Source: Trachythela sp. YZ-2020 (Eukaryota; Cnidaria; Anthozoa; Malacalcyonacea; Clavulariidae). From it: DNA of 64,000 nucleotides. Under the pieces are notes generated by a model. The model was not told the DNA's origin. It saw nothing but the letters and a program-made list of their open reading frames with translations, and searched no databases. Below are positions 32,292 through 45,051 of this stretch, one piece after another. The position numbers were made by a program, and so were the translations under genes. Position 1 is the first letter of the stretch. Every line of letters starts with the position of its first letter. The DNA lies in assembly GCA_016169945.1 (NCBI GenBank), contig JADLSH010000085.1, positions 1,674,001-1,738,000 on the forward strand, read 5' to 3'.

Positions 32292-32979
32292 CTAGGGAAA
32301 ACACGTGTGACAGATACTGTTAGCGCGCTGTCCCTTAACCGCTGCGTTAAGCCTGCTAATGAAAGTTGAGGGTACGGTATTATTACTTGATGGGACTATC
32401 CTGCTCTGATTTGAAAAACCTGGAAACACAGTAAGTAGAATTGTGATTGCTTCTCCCCTGTACTTTAAGGGTTTTTCTCCAGGTACTCTGGTTTTCCTCT
32501 CTGACCAAAAAGTAACCGTAGGCTTCAACTTCAGTTGTGCCCCTTGATCTGACATTAAAACAAATTTAGCAATTAGGAGGAGAATAATTTAGAAGCTTAC
32601 CTATATAGATATGAACTTCTATTATTAAACTTTTATGCATGTGATTGTGACACCAGCTGTCATAAATGCCATATGCCAATGGAAGTATCAAATCAGTAAA
32701 GCTTTCAAACTTTAGTCTTGCACAGTCTTATCATTAATGGTACTTTCTGCAGGGAACAATGTATACAATCATTACAATGTTTTATTAATATGTTACAGTT
32801 TTTCTTACTTTACTCTTCGACTCTTATTCCTTCAGAAATAATTGGCCACAAAGTTTAAAGTATTCATTTTAGTCGAAACGTAACATGATGTTACGTTTGT
32901 ACTATGCATTATGGTCACATTTCGTCAACATGGCTCACATTAATTTCGTCCTACTGACTGGATAGCGCGGCAACATATT

Positions 32980-33275
32980 GTTCACTGGTCTAGAAAATGA
33001 AGCTAGTTAAACACTTACTAGACAATGGAAATCCGCCATCACTAAGGGACCAAATATACGTACAGGAAAATTGTCTCTACTTTATTCTAAAACGTCTTCG
33101 AACTGTAAACATTATTTTAAGATATGAAGCATCAAATAGATTTCAAGCAATATATATATTTCTACCATTACACGCTAAAAATGTTGTCAGATGGTCCCTT
33201 AGTGATGCTTGACTTTCGGATTCATTTTAACACAGGAGATACTAAATCCAGTATTATTTCCAGATCAGTGATCAA
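32980..33275. repeat. Inverted-repeat MITE
   Basis: CATCACTAAGGGACCA (33036-33051) and its inverse TGGTCCCTTAGTGATG (33193-33208) are flanked by further inverted matches (CACTGGTCTAGAAAAT versus the inverse near 33260). ORFs here are by-products. Confidence 0.5.
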
Positions 33276-33921
33276 AACATACTCGCTCTTTGAAGCTCTA
33301 TGTTGAATTTTATGGTTTAGCATGCGAACAGTCATCGACCAGGCATAATGAGATGACGTAATTCTATAATACTAGTCGGTTATTGGCTACAAGCGAACAG
33401 CTAACAAGACGATATAGCAATATATATAATAATCAGAATAATTTCTATACAATAATATATGATATGTACAAAACTATAAAAATGGTTAAATTATTAATTG
33501 TTTATTAGTATATAGAATAGTCTATCGTTTAATTGCATGGTTCTAATAATCATGTTATCAAATAATCTATCGTCTAATTGGATCATACTTATTTGAATAC
33601 TAGTGTTTCTTCTCAGATCATGAGTATGAGATGTTGGCAAAGGCATATATGCATGAACATAGGTGAAAAGTCCCTTTGAAAGTGTCTTCAACAAAAAATA
33701 GTCAAATGAATGATTCTTTTGGATATCATTGTACATCATACTTTGCAAAAATCATAAATCGCAAAATGTTAAGAAATTAGGATGTCCTTTTACTAATATT
33801 GTAAATAAATCAAGGCACGTGTTTAATTAAAGTTGGCAGTTTTACAAATTTTGTACAACTAATAATTAATAAAACACTACAAAAATATTGAATACATAAT
33901 AAGATAGCTTATTTAAAATGT

Positions 33922-34017
33922 TGGTAGGTTTCTAGGACGAGATTTTAAGAAAATAGATTTTTTTGTAAATTTTACTCTATGCTTCTAAAAAACTGCACCT
34001 AGAAACCTCACCAAAAT
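33922..34017. repeat. Small hairpin repeat
   Basis: TTGGTAGGTTTCTAGG and CCTAGAAACCTCACCAA are inverted copies about 60 bp apart in otherwise featureless AT-rich sequence. Confidence 0.45.
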
Positions 34018-34252
34018 GATATGTAAGTTTCCTCATTAAGTATTCAATGCTTCTATAATGTTTTATTCGTTATAAAAAATTGCACAACTGTCAAATTTAA
34101 ACACATACATACCTCAATTTATTTACATTATTACTGAAAGCCATTCTAATTTCTTAATATTCTGCATTTTATTATGTACAACGATATCCAAAATAATCAT
34201 TAATTCCACTATTTTAGTTCAAAACACTTCCAAAGAGACTTTTTAATCTGGT

Positions 34253-34945
34253 CTATTGTGAAATTACACTACTTAATTCGGTCCGAGTTGGTCCGAAACA
34301 TCCTGTCTAAAAAACGTATAATAAACGATACAAAAATTGTCAATAAAATAAATCAACATTGCAAAACCCAGAGATATATTTTCCTTTTAAAGCAATATGC
34401 TCAAATGTAAGATGACATAGCCATACACGACTGCGCAAAACCTCCTAACTTTTGCTCTGCCGCATTGTGCGTTCTAATTTCACGTCATGATGTATTCTCG
34501 AGTAAAATTAAGTCAACTCTGTTGTAAAAATGCAGTTTCTAATTGGGACTTTATGATGTTGAAGGTTACGTTTTGGGGGGCGTTTTCTTTAAATAACTGC
34601 ATTTAAAGAAAATTGCAGCAAAATATTTGAATTCGAAACTATAGTGTTTGAAATCTTATATATATTAATGAAAGGGCCTGATAACGAAAGAGGTAGAGAA
34701 GACTCTTTTTGCCATTTCCGACGATCTACAGACTCAAGTTTTTCAAAATTTTCCCCGTCGGCGCCAATCATGGTGGCGCCTCGTGGGAGTCGGCCCTTTT
34801 TTTGTAACAATCCTTCTACACTTCTGGCACTATACATATTTTTACATTAACTCGTAATACATGTTTTGATGCCGTCAAACAAATATTAAAAGTCGATCCC
34901 TGAACAATGGACACCCCCCAAACTTTTTTGCAATGTGCGCCCCTG
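34253..34945. mobile_element. Second hAT copy (reverse, one end lost)
   Basis: It is the reverse complement of the hAT DNA at 6472-6596 and 14599-15130. It keeps the GTGCGCCCCTG end (34935-34945) but lacks the other terminus. Across the site where BEL/Pao sits in the first copy, this copy reads straight through (AGAAGTGTAGAAGG in reverse), so it shows the unoccupied site. Confidence 0.85.
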
Positions 34946-35899
34946 CCTATGTTATCTGCATTCGCAGATATATACAAAAATTACATTTTTATCATGGCGG
35001 AACTAACTAGCACACAGTTATAATTTTTAAGTCCAGCAAATCATTTTTAACATCTATTTTACTTTGAAGACGGATGCAAAGTGAAAGTTTATTTCCAAGG
35101 AGAGCACAAAACTCCCTTCTACCAACTAGACTGATAGTAATTACCATATAAACAATCTATAAAATTGTAAGATTCAGGAATTCTGGAATCAGGAAATAGA
35201 CACCAAAATTTCGTTTACACAAAGTCTATCACTCCGGATATGAAAACTGACTTTAAAGTCCAAACTTTTCAACAATTCGTCATTTGCGAGAGACTCGACA
35301 TATTGCGACGTTGTTGTCCTTCAACGAACTGTCTGTTTGCCTGAAAAAATAACATTAAGATAAAGTTTGGTACAGAACTGAAATTTGCATTCTCAAGGCC
35401 CATATCGCATGGATATTAGGATCCATGCACGCGATATATGACGCGCCAAGAGCGCCCAGAAGTGGGGTGAGGCAAAAGGGACAATTTTCCCACGACCCCA
35501 CACTATAGGGGCCCCAAATAGAAATGAAGTGAAATATGCATACATATTGCTGTGAAATAGTCTTCCAGAATGCATGCAGGCATTTGCCACTTTTGAGACC
35601 CTAGATTTCAAAATCCCACCGGACCCCCAAAAGTATTTTATATACTGCATGCACATTGAAAATGGCAACAGGGCGTAATCCAGCTGATATCGATTGACCT
35701 AGAATTTCAAGGGTATGGAAATATCAGTTTTCTAAACAGGTGCATAACCCCAAGGATCTTTGAGGATAAAAATCGCTAGGGTCCCAAAGTTATTGTCTTT
35801 GGTATAATAGAGACTATACAATACAATTAAAGAACCTTCAAAACTACTCTTGCAGTCTAATATATGTTTGATACAAGGCAATTTTATACTATGAAATAT

Positions 35900-36946
35900 C
35901 TATGAAGTGTCTTTACATATTACCTGTTGAAAAGGCTGGCATCTTATAACTGAAAATATCATTCTCTTGAAGGTGGTCCTAAAATCTTTATTTCTGTACG
36001 AATACACAACTGGGTTGAGGCCACTGTTAATGTACTGCATCCACTTAGGAAAACGCCTAATATAGACGTTATTGCTCAAGGGGATAGCAGTAGCTTTAGG
36101 CAAGTTCTGTAACAGCACAGTCAAAATAAACATGGGCGACCAAGCTATTACAAATAAACCTGTCACAATCAAAATGGTTATTATAGTTTTGCGTTGTGAT
36201 GCCCAGTTCAACGGCTGGTTACTCGTTGGGGAAATTAAGTTTCTCTTTTTCACAGTACGGAATAACAAATAATAGGATCCTGTTATTGTTGCCAAAGGAA
36301 TTACGAAGCATATTAACACGACACATGTCATATACCATCTGATGTTAACGACACCCGTAAAAGAAAGTATAAACGTTAAAGAGCAAACAGTGGCTAGAAT
36401 CCAAACCACTAACACAATACGATAGTGAGATGAGTGTGACATCGACCGATGACGGATTGGAGCCACTATGGAGAAACATCGCTCCATGCTAATAGCTGTC
36501 AGTTGAAATATGGACGCAGATCCGTTGAACATATCAAATAATATGAAAAACTCATAAAAATGAGCGGGACGACTGCTAAGATCATCAAAAGATACATGTA
36601 AGTAAATCCAAAGAGGTATCGAAATTAAACCGACCAAAAAATCGCTAAAAGCCAAGCTAACCAGACCAATGTTTGTAACAGTACGTAGTCTATAGTTCAG
36701 TTTGAAGGCAAGGATTACAAAAATGTTTCCAACTATGATAGTTAAAGACAGCATGCTGCAGAGGGCTAAATGGACGATGCTACCTTCATTAAAGATCTCT
36801 TTTTTGCCGGGAGATATTGTACTGTGGAAAGATCTTGTACTGCCGTTGAAAGATGTTATCGTTGTATTGAAATGCTTCTCTGTACTGTGGAAAGATCTTG
36901 TACTGCCGTTGAAAGATGTTATCGTTGTATTGAAATGCTTCTCCAT
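35900..36946 (-). CDS. Rhodopsin-type (class A) GPCR, single exon
   Basis: 348 aa. The N-terminus contains two identical 21-residue units (EKHFNTTITSFNGSTRSFHS-type), each with sequons NTT and NGS. TM1 has GNIFVILA; TM2 NIGLVSLAFSDFLVG (conserved LA..D); TM3 end AISMERCFSIVAPIRH, so the DRY motif is ERC; TM4 VVWILA; TM5 CFVIPLATI; TM6 FVIAWSPMF (AWSP for CWxP); TM7 NSGLNPVVYSYRNKDF (NPxxY). I see no Cys at the usual start of TM3. It resembles amine/adenosine/melatonin-type receptors in general layout, but the ligand cannot be told. A single intact exon suggests a functional, possibly retro-expanded receptor. Confidence 0.88.
   Translation of the reverse strand: MEKHFNTTITSFNGSTRSFHSTEKHFNTTITSFNGSTRSFHSTISPGKKEIFNEGSIVHLALCSMLSLTIIVGNIFVILAFKLNYRLRTVTNIGLVSLAFSDFLVGLISIPLWIYLHVSFDDLSSRPAHFYEFFILFDMFNGSASIFQLTAISMERCFSIVAPIRHRSMSHSSHYRIVLVVWILATVCSLTFILSFTGVVNIRWYMTCVVLICFVIPLATITGSYYLLFRTVKKRNLISPTSNQPLNWASQRKTIITILIVTGLFVIAWSPMFILTVLLQNLPKATAIPLSNNVYIRRFPKWMQYINSGLNPVVYSYRNKDFRTTFKRMIFSVIRCQPFQQVICKDTS
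36818..36943. repeat. Perfect 63-bp tandem duplication in the GPCR N-terminus
   Basis: Units 36818-36880 and 36881-36943 are identical. Length is a multiple of three, so the frame is kept and 21 residues with two N-glycosylation sequons are doubled. Confidence 0.95.
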
Positions 36947-37511
36947 TCTTCTCTGATGAATTGAATGATCTTTTTATGCATGACCGTTTGCGACAAGGAA
37001 TGAACATTCGCAGATGAAAACACTGTCTATTCTCAGGTGAAACATTAAAATTTTACAATTAAGTTTGAGCATGCAATTAGATAATTTAATTTAGCAGGTA
37101 TTATTTTCATTTGATCAGTTGTAATCACGTCAAATTAGGGTTTCATGTGAGAATATATTATATAGACTGTTATATATTTTTATCTAGAACAGGCAATGTT
37201 TTAGACATCTGACTCTTCATAGTTTAGTTGCAAACAACGGTATATACTGGTTACTTTCCCACTGATATAAATCTTCTTCAATAAAATAATATGGACTTAA
37301 AAAATGCGTATTAATAATCCATGTCACTATATTTGAACGCACAACATCATTATGATGAAATTGATATTTGGGTTCAATTGTTCTAATTTGTCTTGTCCTA
37401 TATCATTCTTTTGTAATTTTTATTCTAACCGAATAATATATATAGAAGAGTTTATGCATCTCCATGCGGGAGCTGCATGTATATTGAAACATCTTCTATG
37501 ATATGTTATTT

Positions 37512-37618
37512 AACAATTAGACAACGAGGCCGAGTTGGCTATGAGCGAATAGTCAACGAGGCGAAGCCGAGTTGACTATTCGCTCATAGCCAGCCAACGC
37601 CGCGTTGTCTAATTGTTT
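37512..37618. repeat. Fold-back palindrome
   Basis: AACAATTAGACAACG.GGC and GCTATGAGCGAATAGTCAAC are followed by their inverses around GAGGCGAAGCC. Near-perfect arms of about 48 bp; a hairpin MITE. Confidence 0.8.
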
Positions 37619-39329
37619 TAGTAAACTATGGCATTTATTGAGAACTAAGAACTGGAACAAAACACAAAGTAAACAAAGTATTAAATTTTAATTTAAAACG
37701 TTTTTTCGCCATTGTTTTGAATTGCTACTAGTAGATCATCACTAAATAGTCTCTACGAGTAGTAGCGCCAATCAGAAGAGGAAAAAAGGAGTTTATACTA
37801 AATAATTATAGTACAATCTACAGACATGCATAAACGAAATGACAACCGTATTTATACACATGAGCTTGCTCCGGCTCACCAAGTGCATGTGGTATAACAC
37901 GGTGACATCAACGCATCCAGACCACTGATCTGAATAGTGATCCAGACATGCGCAAAGTGTCATGGGGTCAGAGTACTCAAACGACCAATAATAATAATAA
38001 TCACTTTAATTAGAAATTGCCCTTTTCGGAATGAAAATAGTAATAATTGGAAGCGAAATTATATAGGATTAATAAATAAAAAAATTGATAATTTTGAAAG
38101 AACTTGGGCGGATTTTAATTAAAAGTTCCGTCTCTTAGGCAGTGCCGGATTAACCATATGCCAAAAGCGACATATGCCAAGGGCCCCGCGTTTTACTCAG
38201 TTTCGATGGCGCGGGGCCCAAAAAGCATGGGGTCCCAAAAACTGCAAGGCCACAAAAATAAAAAAAACGATGCTCCAAAATTCCAAAACCGAGGTCCCAA
38301 AAATAAAAAAGCGAAGATTTTAAATATAGCGTGTTTAAAACGTAAAAAAAACGGACGTAATTGCCGGTTTGTTTACATCGGGACTTTACATCACCTTTAA
38401 TGCTAATGCTATAAACTGGGTTGGATTTCAGTTCAAATTATTGATGTATATTTCTTTTTTGTAAATACACAGGCAACTTTTCAAATCATGGAATACAAAA
38501 GGTTGATATTTTTTAATCTTTCTGATTTCAGCGAATTCTGAATTCACGGGGGGGGGGGGGGGGGTTCAAGAGGCCCCGTGCTGATAATATGCCACGGGAC
38601 CCGCGAAACGTTATTCAGGCCATGCTTTTAGGCCTGGTTCAAACGTCGCGCTTCTTATTTGAAGTGTTTGGCACATGATAAGCGCGATGTTTGAATCAAT
38701 TAAGTTCGACCATTTTAATTCAATTGACCACCGATATTAAGTTCCATGACAAATAATCTAATGACTAATTTAATTAGGAATTGACATGCAGGCGGATTCA
38801 TTTTCTGTTAAATTGAGAAGTGAAAAAAATCTAGAAGGATTTTAATTAAAGGCTCAAGCTGTTCTTATATATTAAAAATTCAAATCGCATACTTTTTTTT
38901 AATGATATGCATAGCTGCTGAGAAAACTCAAAAAAATATAGCTTCCCTTGATGTATACTATAGCTTGCTATAGAGTAACTAAATATTTTAAGGTTAATTA
39001 TATAATGTTGGCTTCAGTTGGTTTTTGTCCCTTTTAGAGGTTTTTAGGTTTTATTTCTGTAGCTTGTATTTTACAAGTGCATTTTATATAGAAGTTGTAC
39101 ACATAGTCTACGAAAGACTATTATCAGGAAAGGTTGTGAAAAAAGCTACGTAATTCTTGTACCCTATATATATGTCAGCCTTATCGATCATCTCATAGTT
39201 GTTTCAAGAACTTCACAATCAAGATATCATAAAAAAAGTGACAGTTGTTCTGCCGTCTATGCTTTTCAATAAATAACGATCGTCCATACTTTTTAATCAA
39301 AATAGGGTGTATTATTGTCCAAGTATGTT
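37619..39329. other. No gene seen; low-complexity and repeat remnants
   Basis: It contains a repeat remnant starting GCAGTGCCGGATTAACC (38141) with GGGGCCC-rich sequence, a G17 run at 38548-38564, and an inverted pair GTTCAAACGTCGCGCTTCTTA / inverse at about 38637-38695. The ORF at 38158-38400 lies in this repeat. Confidence 0.5.
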
Positions 39330-39849
39330 AATTTAGAAAATTTAATTTGAAACTGCTTGTTTTTCTCGCTTATTGGTAGTTTGGGAAGCTGCAGTTCAGC
39401 GCAACTTGTAAACACCGCTAATGGCTTGTAACAAAAATCGCGGATAACCAATATATAGCGAATAACTTTTATTCCTACTGAATAATATATTCAGTGTATT
39501 CTAGTCTATTTTACATTTTTTTAAACTAAGATAATGTGTTCTATAGACTATAAGAAGGCTGAATCTTAAACCTATAACACTAGAATTTTCTTTAGTTTTC
39601 GCCAATTTTATCATCAAAGAATGGAAATCTAGATAAATACAAGAATATATATGATTAGCATGCAAGTTGTTTCAATGACAAATGAAAAATAGATTAATTT
39701 TAGTTTTATTGGAAAGAACTTTTAAAATAATAAAATATCATTTGAAGGTTCTAAATACACCTGAATAGCCTTGCTACCAAAAAAGAAGTGTGCCTAGTCT
39801 TAACATGACTGAACGTTTTAAACTTTATAACTTATATAGATAATGTATT

Positions 39850-41690
39850 TTTATCTTTGTAAATATTTGTAAATATTTCTCTAACATCGGCCCATCTTTA
39901 GCAAGTAAGATTCCCACAACTAATTTTTCATTTCGTGACTTTTTGAGTCCTAATATTGATGATACAATTTTCCTTAAGCCTATTTCCACCAATGAGTTGA
40001 GAGAGATTTGTATGTCCTTTAAAAATGGTAAAGCACCCGGTTATGATCATATACCAATGCATCTTATTAAATTAATATTCGTTTGAATTAATATCAGAAC
40101 CATTAAAACTGCTTATCAATATGTCTCTTGAGACAGGTATATTCCCTGATAAGCTAAAAATAGCAAAAATAATTCCTATTTTTAAATCTGGTGAAGTAGA
40201 TATATTTACAAACTACAGACCAATTTCGATTTTGTCTAGTTTCTCAAAAATTTACGAAAGAGTCATGCATAATCGTTTAGTAGAATTTACAAGTAAGCTG
40301 GAAATTATTTATCAATATCAGTTTGGTTTCCGATCAAATCATTCCACAAATCTTGCCCTTATCCACCTGATAAATAAAATCGCAACTGCTATCGATCGGA
40401 AAGAAATCGTTGCAAATGTTTTCTTAGATTTATCGAAAGCATTTGATACTGTCAACCATGATATTCTATTTTCAAAGCTTGAGCGATATGGCATTCGTGG
40501 AGTGGCATTAAATTGGATTAAGAGTTATTTTAAAATCGTAAACAATTCGTTCAATATAATAATGTTTTCCACACAGAGACTTATTCAGTGTGGTGTAGAT
40601 CAATATTAGGCCCACTTTTTTTATTCTTTATATAAATGATCTTCCAAACGCCACGCAATTGGTTGAATCTTTACTATTTGCAGACGACACTAGCATTAGT
40701 TATTCTAACTCAGATCCAGTAAAGTTAGGTACAGTATTAAATGAAGAATTACAAAAGATAGCTACATGGATGAAGGCTAATAAACTTTCCGTTAATATTG
40801 ATAAAACGAATTATATTATCTTAAAGAAAACAAGGCATAATTTATCTCTCTCACTCGATGGCAAATTCATTACCCAGAAACAACAGGTCAAATTTCTTGG
40901 CGTCCTGTTGGATGAAAATCTTTCATGGAAACCCCATATTAATTATATCTAAATCTATTGGAGTAATTTATCGACTGGAAGTGCTAAATTGTCTTTATAT
41001 TATACTTTAATTTATCCGTATCTTACTTACTGTAACACTGTCTGGTCGTCTACATATGCTTCTAACTTAAAACGCATTCTTATACTACAGAAGAGAATTG
41101 TTAGAATATTGACTAATTCTGATTTTTTTATTACAAACTGAATTTGCTTGATATCGATGGAATAAATTATTTATGTATTAGTAAATTCATGTACTCATAT
41201 CACAACAATTTACTTCCACCTTCCTTTCTCAATCTATTTAACACCAGCAAACAATTTCACAAATATATATAACACAAGAAATGTTAATGCGTATATATAG
41301 ATCACATGCATGTAGAACAAATATAAAACAATTTACAATACTTTTCCAAGGTCCCAAACTATGGAATTCTCTCCCAGATACCATTCGAAATGCAGAGACA
41401 ATAAATTGCTTCAGGAATAGAATGCTAAAACATCTAATTAAACAATAAATCTTTAACTACGCTTTGCTGCCGCTGTTGTCTACCATGACACGTTTTACTA
41501 TTCGTATTTTACATATTAAACAACTCCAAGGAGACATCCTATCAAAAAGCCTTATGGTTTCAGGATGACTCATCCTTAATATTCATCTATTACTTATTTA
41601 TGTAAAATAGCAACTCTGTTTATAACTTTTCCAAAATGTGTAAATGTATTTGTGGTGAAATTAAATCTATCTATCTATCTATCTATCTTT
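39850..41690 (+). mobile_element. LINE (non-LTR retrotransposon), decayed
   Basis: RT motifs: SFKNGKAPGYDHIP, FKSGEVDIFTNYRPISILSS, VFLDLSKAFDTVNHDIL (motif A) and LLFADDTSISYS (motif C). Motif B is damaged near 40600. Stops and frame changes occur near 40085, 40607 and 40952. It ends in a (CTAT)n tail at 41667-41690 after TGGTGAAATTAAAT. No endonuclease is visible upstream, so it is 5'-truncated. It sits in unit A of the duplication and is absent from unit B. Confidence 0.85.
40121..40952 (+). pseudogene. LINE reverse transcriptase fragments
   Basis: Two open pieces (40121-40609 and 40659-40952) cover RT from fingers to thumb: MSLETGIFPDKLKIAKIIPI through SKAFDTVNHD, then FADDT and VKFLGVLLDENLSWKPHI. 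A frameshift falls between them at the GVPQG motif. Confidence 0.85.
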
Positions 41691-41743
41691 TGAATTAAAA
41701 AGACTTTATACTTGAGACACCACTACAGAACACATCAGGTATC

Positions 41744-41975
41744 CACGTAAAAACGCACAACTTGTAACAAACCTTCAGCGGTGTTGTATCAATGCTGTTC
41801 CAACAACTTGCTAAGGCTTTACAAATCAACAAGTTGCAACAAGCTTGATGATAACAAGCTTGCTATACAGCTTGGTGAAATGACAAGCTTGTTACAACTT
41901 GTTAAAAATCTTCCTGTAAATTTGCTGACTAAACAACTTGTCTGTCTTGTCAACAAGATGTGAGATTTTTACGTG
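41744..41975. mobile_element. MITE rich in AACAAGCTTG/CAACTTGTT motifs
   Basis: Ends CACGTAAAAA / TTTTTACGTG. The interior consists of many short near-palindromic CAACTTG, CAAGCTTG and CAAGTTG words. Non-coding. Confidence 0.6.
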
Positions 41976-41984
41976 TGCATTGTA

Positions 41985-42119
41985 TATATCAACTTCAGAT
42001 ACACCTATAGTATCCAGTATAGGTGTGTTCACTAAGCACGTCTGTGCAGCAGATGGTACTGTACATGGCCAGTTATGACAACGAGAAAATAATGTCCTAT
42101 AGTATAGCTGACTTTTCAT
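41985..42119 (-). other. Conserved block: candidate downstream exon of NTR gene A
   Basis: One minus frame reads LFSRCHNWPCTVPSAAQTC and LVNTPILD. The same position in unit B (49862-49990) reads SLAPSAAQKCLVKRSYTGY then stop in the corresponding frame. Conservation of PSAAQ.CLV between the units, with two Cys near the end, fits a last coding exon of an NTR protein, but no clean acceptor is seen. Confidence 0.3.
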
Positions 42120-42261
42120 TAATTATGAAGTACGTAGTCCTGTATTTGGCCGAAAATATATAAAATAGAGAGATTGAGATCTCTGAATTTGACCACCATC
42201 TGTTCTCTGTAACGCTGACTGAATACATCCGCCTATCCCCACACAAACCGTACGTTTGCAA

Positions 42262-43321
42262 ACAGGTGGGAATTTTACCAGCGCTGATTAACAAATTGCG
42301 GGCGCGCGCAAAAAAATATTTCAAAATTTGTTAAAATGAGCAAAAACAAGTTTCCGAGTGTCTTTCTTGGCCAGAAAACAGTAGATTTATCAGTACTAAA
42401 ATACTTTTCTACAAAGTTTATGACAAAATAAACAGGAGGAAAGAAATTGGACTGAAATCAAAGAATGCTAGTTGTTTTGGCTCCATGAACAGATAAAATT
42501 AAACTTACGGTGGGTTTGAATTTAATTAAGTTTTCAACACATTTTTATATACAAAAATTACCGAAATAGTTTTCTTATCAAAACCTGTGAGATTTCGTAC
42601 GGCAAAAATCGCCATTTTGCGAAAAATAAGGAAAAGCCAAATTTTCAACTTAAGATTAAAAGCTTTCTTAATTCATTAATTAAACTAATATGGATGTAAA
42701 ATTCGCGTTGATACCAAAAACGGCGACACTGTTTATGTGATCTGTAATTGTCTCCATAAAAATAAAATTCTGAAATTCCTGCCAGAAATTCCATGTTTAT
42801 ACTATTCTTGCTTGTTAAAGCATATCGGTTGATAGATTAAAGCCTATTTATTCCAGAAATACAGACAGTTTTGAAATCATTTGAATATCTTGCCCTTTCT
42901 AATGTAATAAATGGTAATTCAAAGTGTGTAAATCAACACAATGAAATGAAAAAGAAGTAAAATATTTCAAAATTTTGTCGAGAGTCTCAAAACCAAATAC
43001 GATTTAAAATACTCCTAATAACATATACTTTATATTAAAATTCGCAAAAGTAGGAATTTTGGGGATTTTCCGTCGAATTCCGAGAGTTTCCAATCTGTTC
43101 CGATACGTAAAAAATTATTTTTCAACAATGTTTAAGTTTCCAAAAGTTTTTGCTTGTACCCTCAGTCAGTCAATCTATCAAATATTCTCGGCTGGTAAAT
43201 AAAATTGGCCAAAATCTGTAAAAATCGCTCGGAAATTCAATAGCCGAATATACTCGCCCCAGATCTCATTTCTAATAACCGCGCGAATTCTAACGCATGC
43301 CCAGACAAAATTCCCACCTGT
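42262..43321. mobile_element. 1.06-kb TIR element with an 11-bp target duplication
   Basis: TIRs ACAGGTGGGAATTTT / AAAATTCCCACCTGT, flanked by TACGTTTGCAA on both sides (42251-42261; 43322-43332). No ORF of note. An 11-bp duplication is longer than hAT (8) and suggests a MULE-like or unusual class. Confidence 0.8.
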
Positions 43322-44422
43322 TACGTTTGCAACATGGGTACCGAGTTTAACCGCTGGGTTTAACATTTCATTAATTCTTTCTAATACTAATAGTATACAG
43401 TAATCGTTGCAAAACGTGAACATTTAAGTTAGACTAAATATGAAAAACTTACCATCCTCTAAAATTATAAAAATGTCTACAATGGCATCTAAATTGGCCA
43501 GAGCTGCGTACACACTTCAGTTGATACATGTCACAATCTATATAAAATAAGAAAGGAACTTTTTGCTCACATTAACATACTGTATAATTATGTTAAATTT
43601 TGGGGTGCTTTAAATCCTGTAAAATCTATCATAGTTAAGAAAAATGGTTAATGATCTAAACTCTTTCTTATAAAATCTTTTGAAGAAATTTGCTAACTTG
43701 TCTCTTACTTGAGACATTCTTAACAATAGAATTACAGTATTAGTCGCTGGGACAGCCCGGCCGCCCCGAATGGAGAATAGGTAACCAAATTGGAACGGAG
43801 AATAGTAATGCATTCAACGTTCAAAAATGTTCTTTTATCTACACGTAATGATTTGCTGTCACAACAAGACGCTCTATTGCGCATTAGTCGCTGGGCTAAG
43901 AACAGGGAAAATATAATTATTCAGAAAAAGTACGCATTATATAAAACAGTTATATATTTAAATCACATGCATGAAATGGAATTACGTCAGTAAATGCACA
44001 CCTTTTGAAATAGCTTTAATTTTCTATTTGATGATGAAATTATCAGTCACGGAAGAATACAACGAAAATAGTCAACTTAAGATGTATTTATTGTTCAGGG
44101 GCCGGTTATACGGAGCCCGTTTAGCCTATATCCGGTGGATAAATCGAAAATATCGATCAAGTCTATACATTCATCGAACGACCAAACTATAATTGAATAG
44201 AACAATTATGTTTGCATATATTATAATAAGTGCATAAGATTTAAGTTCAGTCATTCACAAAATGTGTGAAAGAGTTTTTTAATTTTGACTTATTCGCCGT
44301 TTAAGCTAAACGGCCTTCGTATATACAACCGCCCCCAGAAGTTGTACTGCAATGACAACAAACGGTGTAAATGTAATACGCATGCGCATTCCATGCATTC
44401 GTTATAGATTAAAGTATTATCT

Positions 44423-44538
44423 TATAAAACTACCTGAAAAATACAATAAGAACTTCGACGTTTCGAGCGAATGCATGGCCTTCGTCTGACGAAGCTCCAA
44501 ACGTCGAAGCTCTTATTGTATTTTCAGGTAGTTTTATA
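44423..44538. repeat. Fold-back palindrome
   Basis: TATAAAACTACCTGAAAA, AATAAGA.CTTCGACGTTT and inverses surround GAATGCATGGCCTTCG. Arms of about 50 bp. It lies downstream of NTR gene A. Confidence 0.75.
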
Positions 44539-45051
44539 CAACAGTTAACCGCCGTATATTTGCTACACTCTACCCACACTGACACCGCACGTTCGAGATA
44601 TTATCTTATAACTTTGTTGAGATGGAATCGGGAGAGAGGCAAACCCGTGTACAACAGCAATCTGCAAATTTCTGGAAACTGCACTAAACATTAAGATGTA
44701 TTCTGGAATTATTATCTTATTGGTTACCTATGCATGGTGATGCAATATATCATATACGCATATACTGTATATAGTCTAGTATGAAAAACCCTGCAAACTA
44801 AGTTTTTTTTAAATTCACTAATCATTATATTTAGCGCGATCTCCCAAGTATATATGATATTGGCATGTCTCATTTAATATATATAAGTAAAATATCTCAA
44901 GTGACTCATTCAATGCTATATAGTTTTCGCACCTCTTTCATTATTTAAGGAAATTATAATAGTTTTCTCTTCATTGTTTATTCGTCCACTAGACGACCTT
45001 TTGCCATGAGTCTTAGCCTTAGCTCGAATAAGGTGGTATATAGATACTTAC

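Noticed and set aside
38158..38400. 80-codon lysine-rich ORF
   Set aside because: It sits in a repeat remnant with GGGGCCC and poly-A content; no domain, no conserved start.
42097..43423. Small minus ORFs around 42.1-43.4 kb
   Set aside because: They cross the borders of the 1.06-kb TIR element and show no domain.
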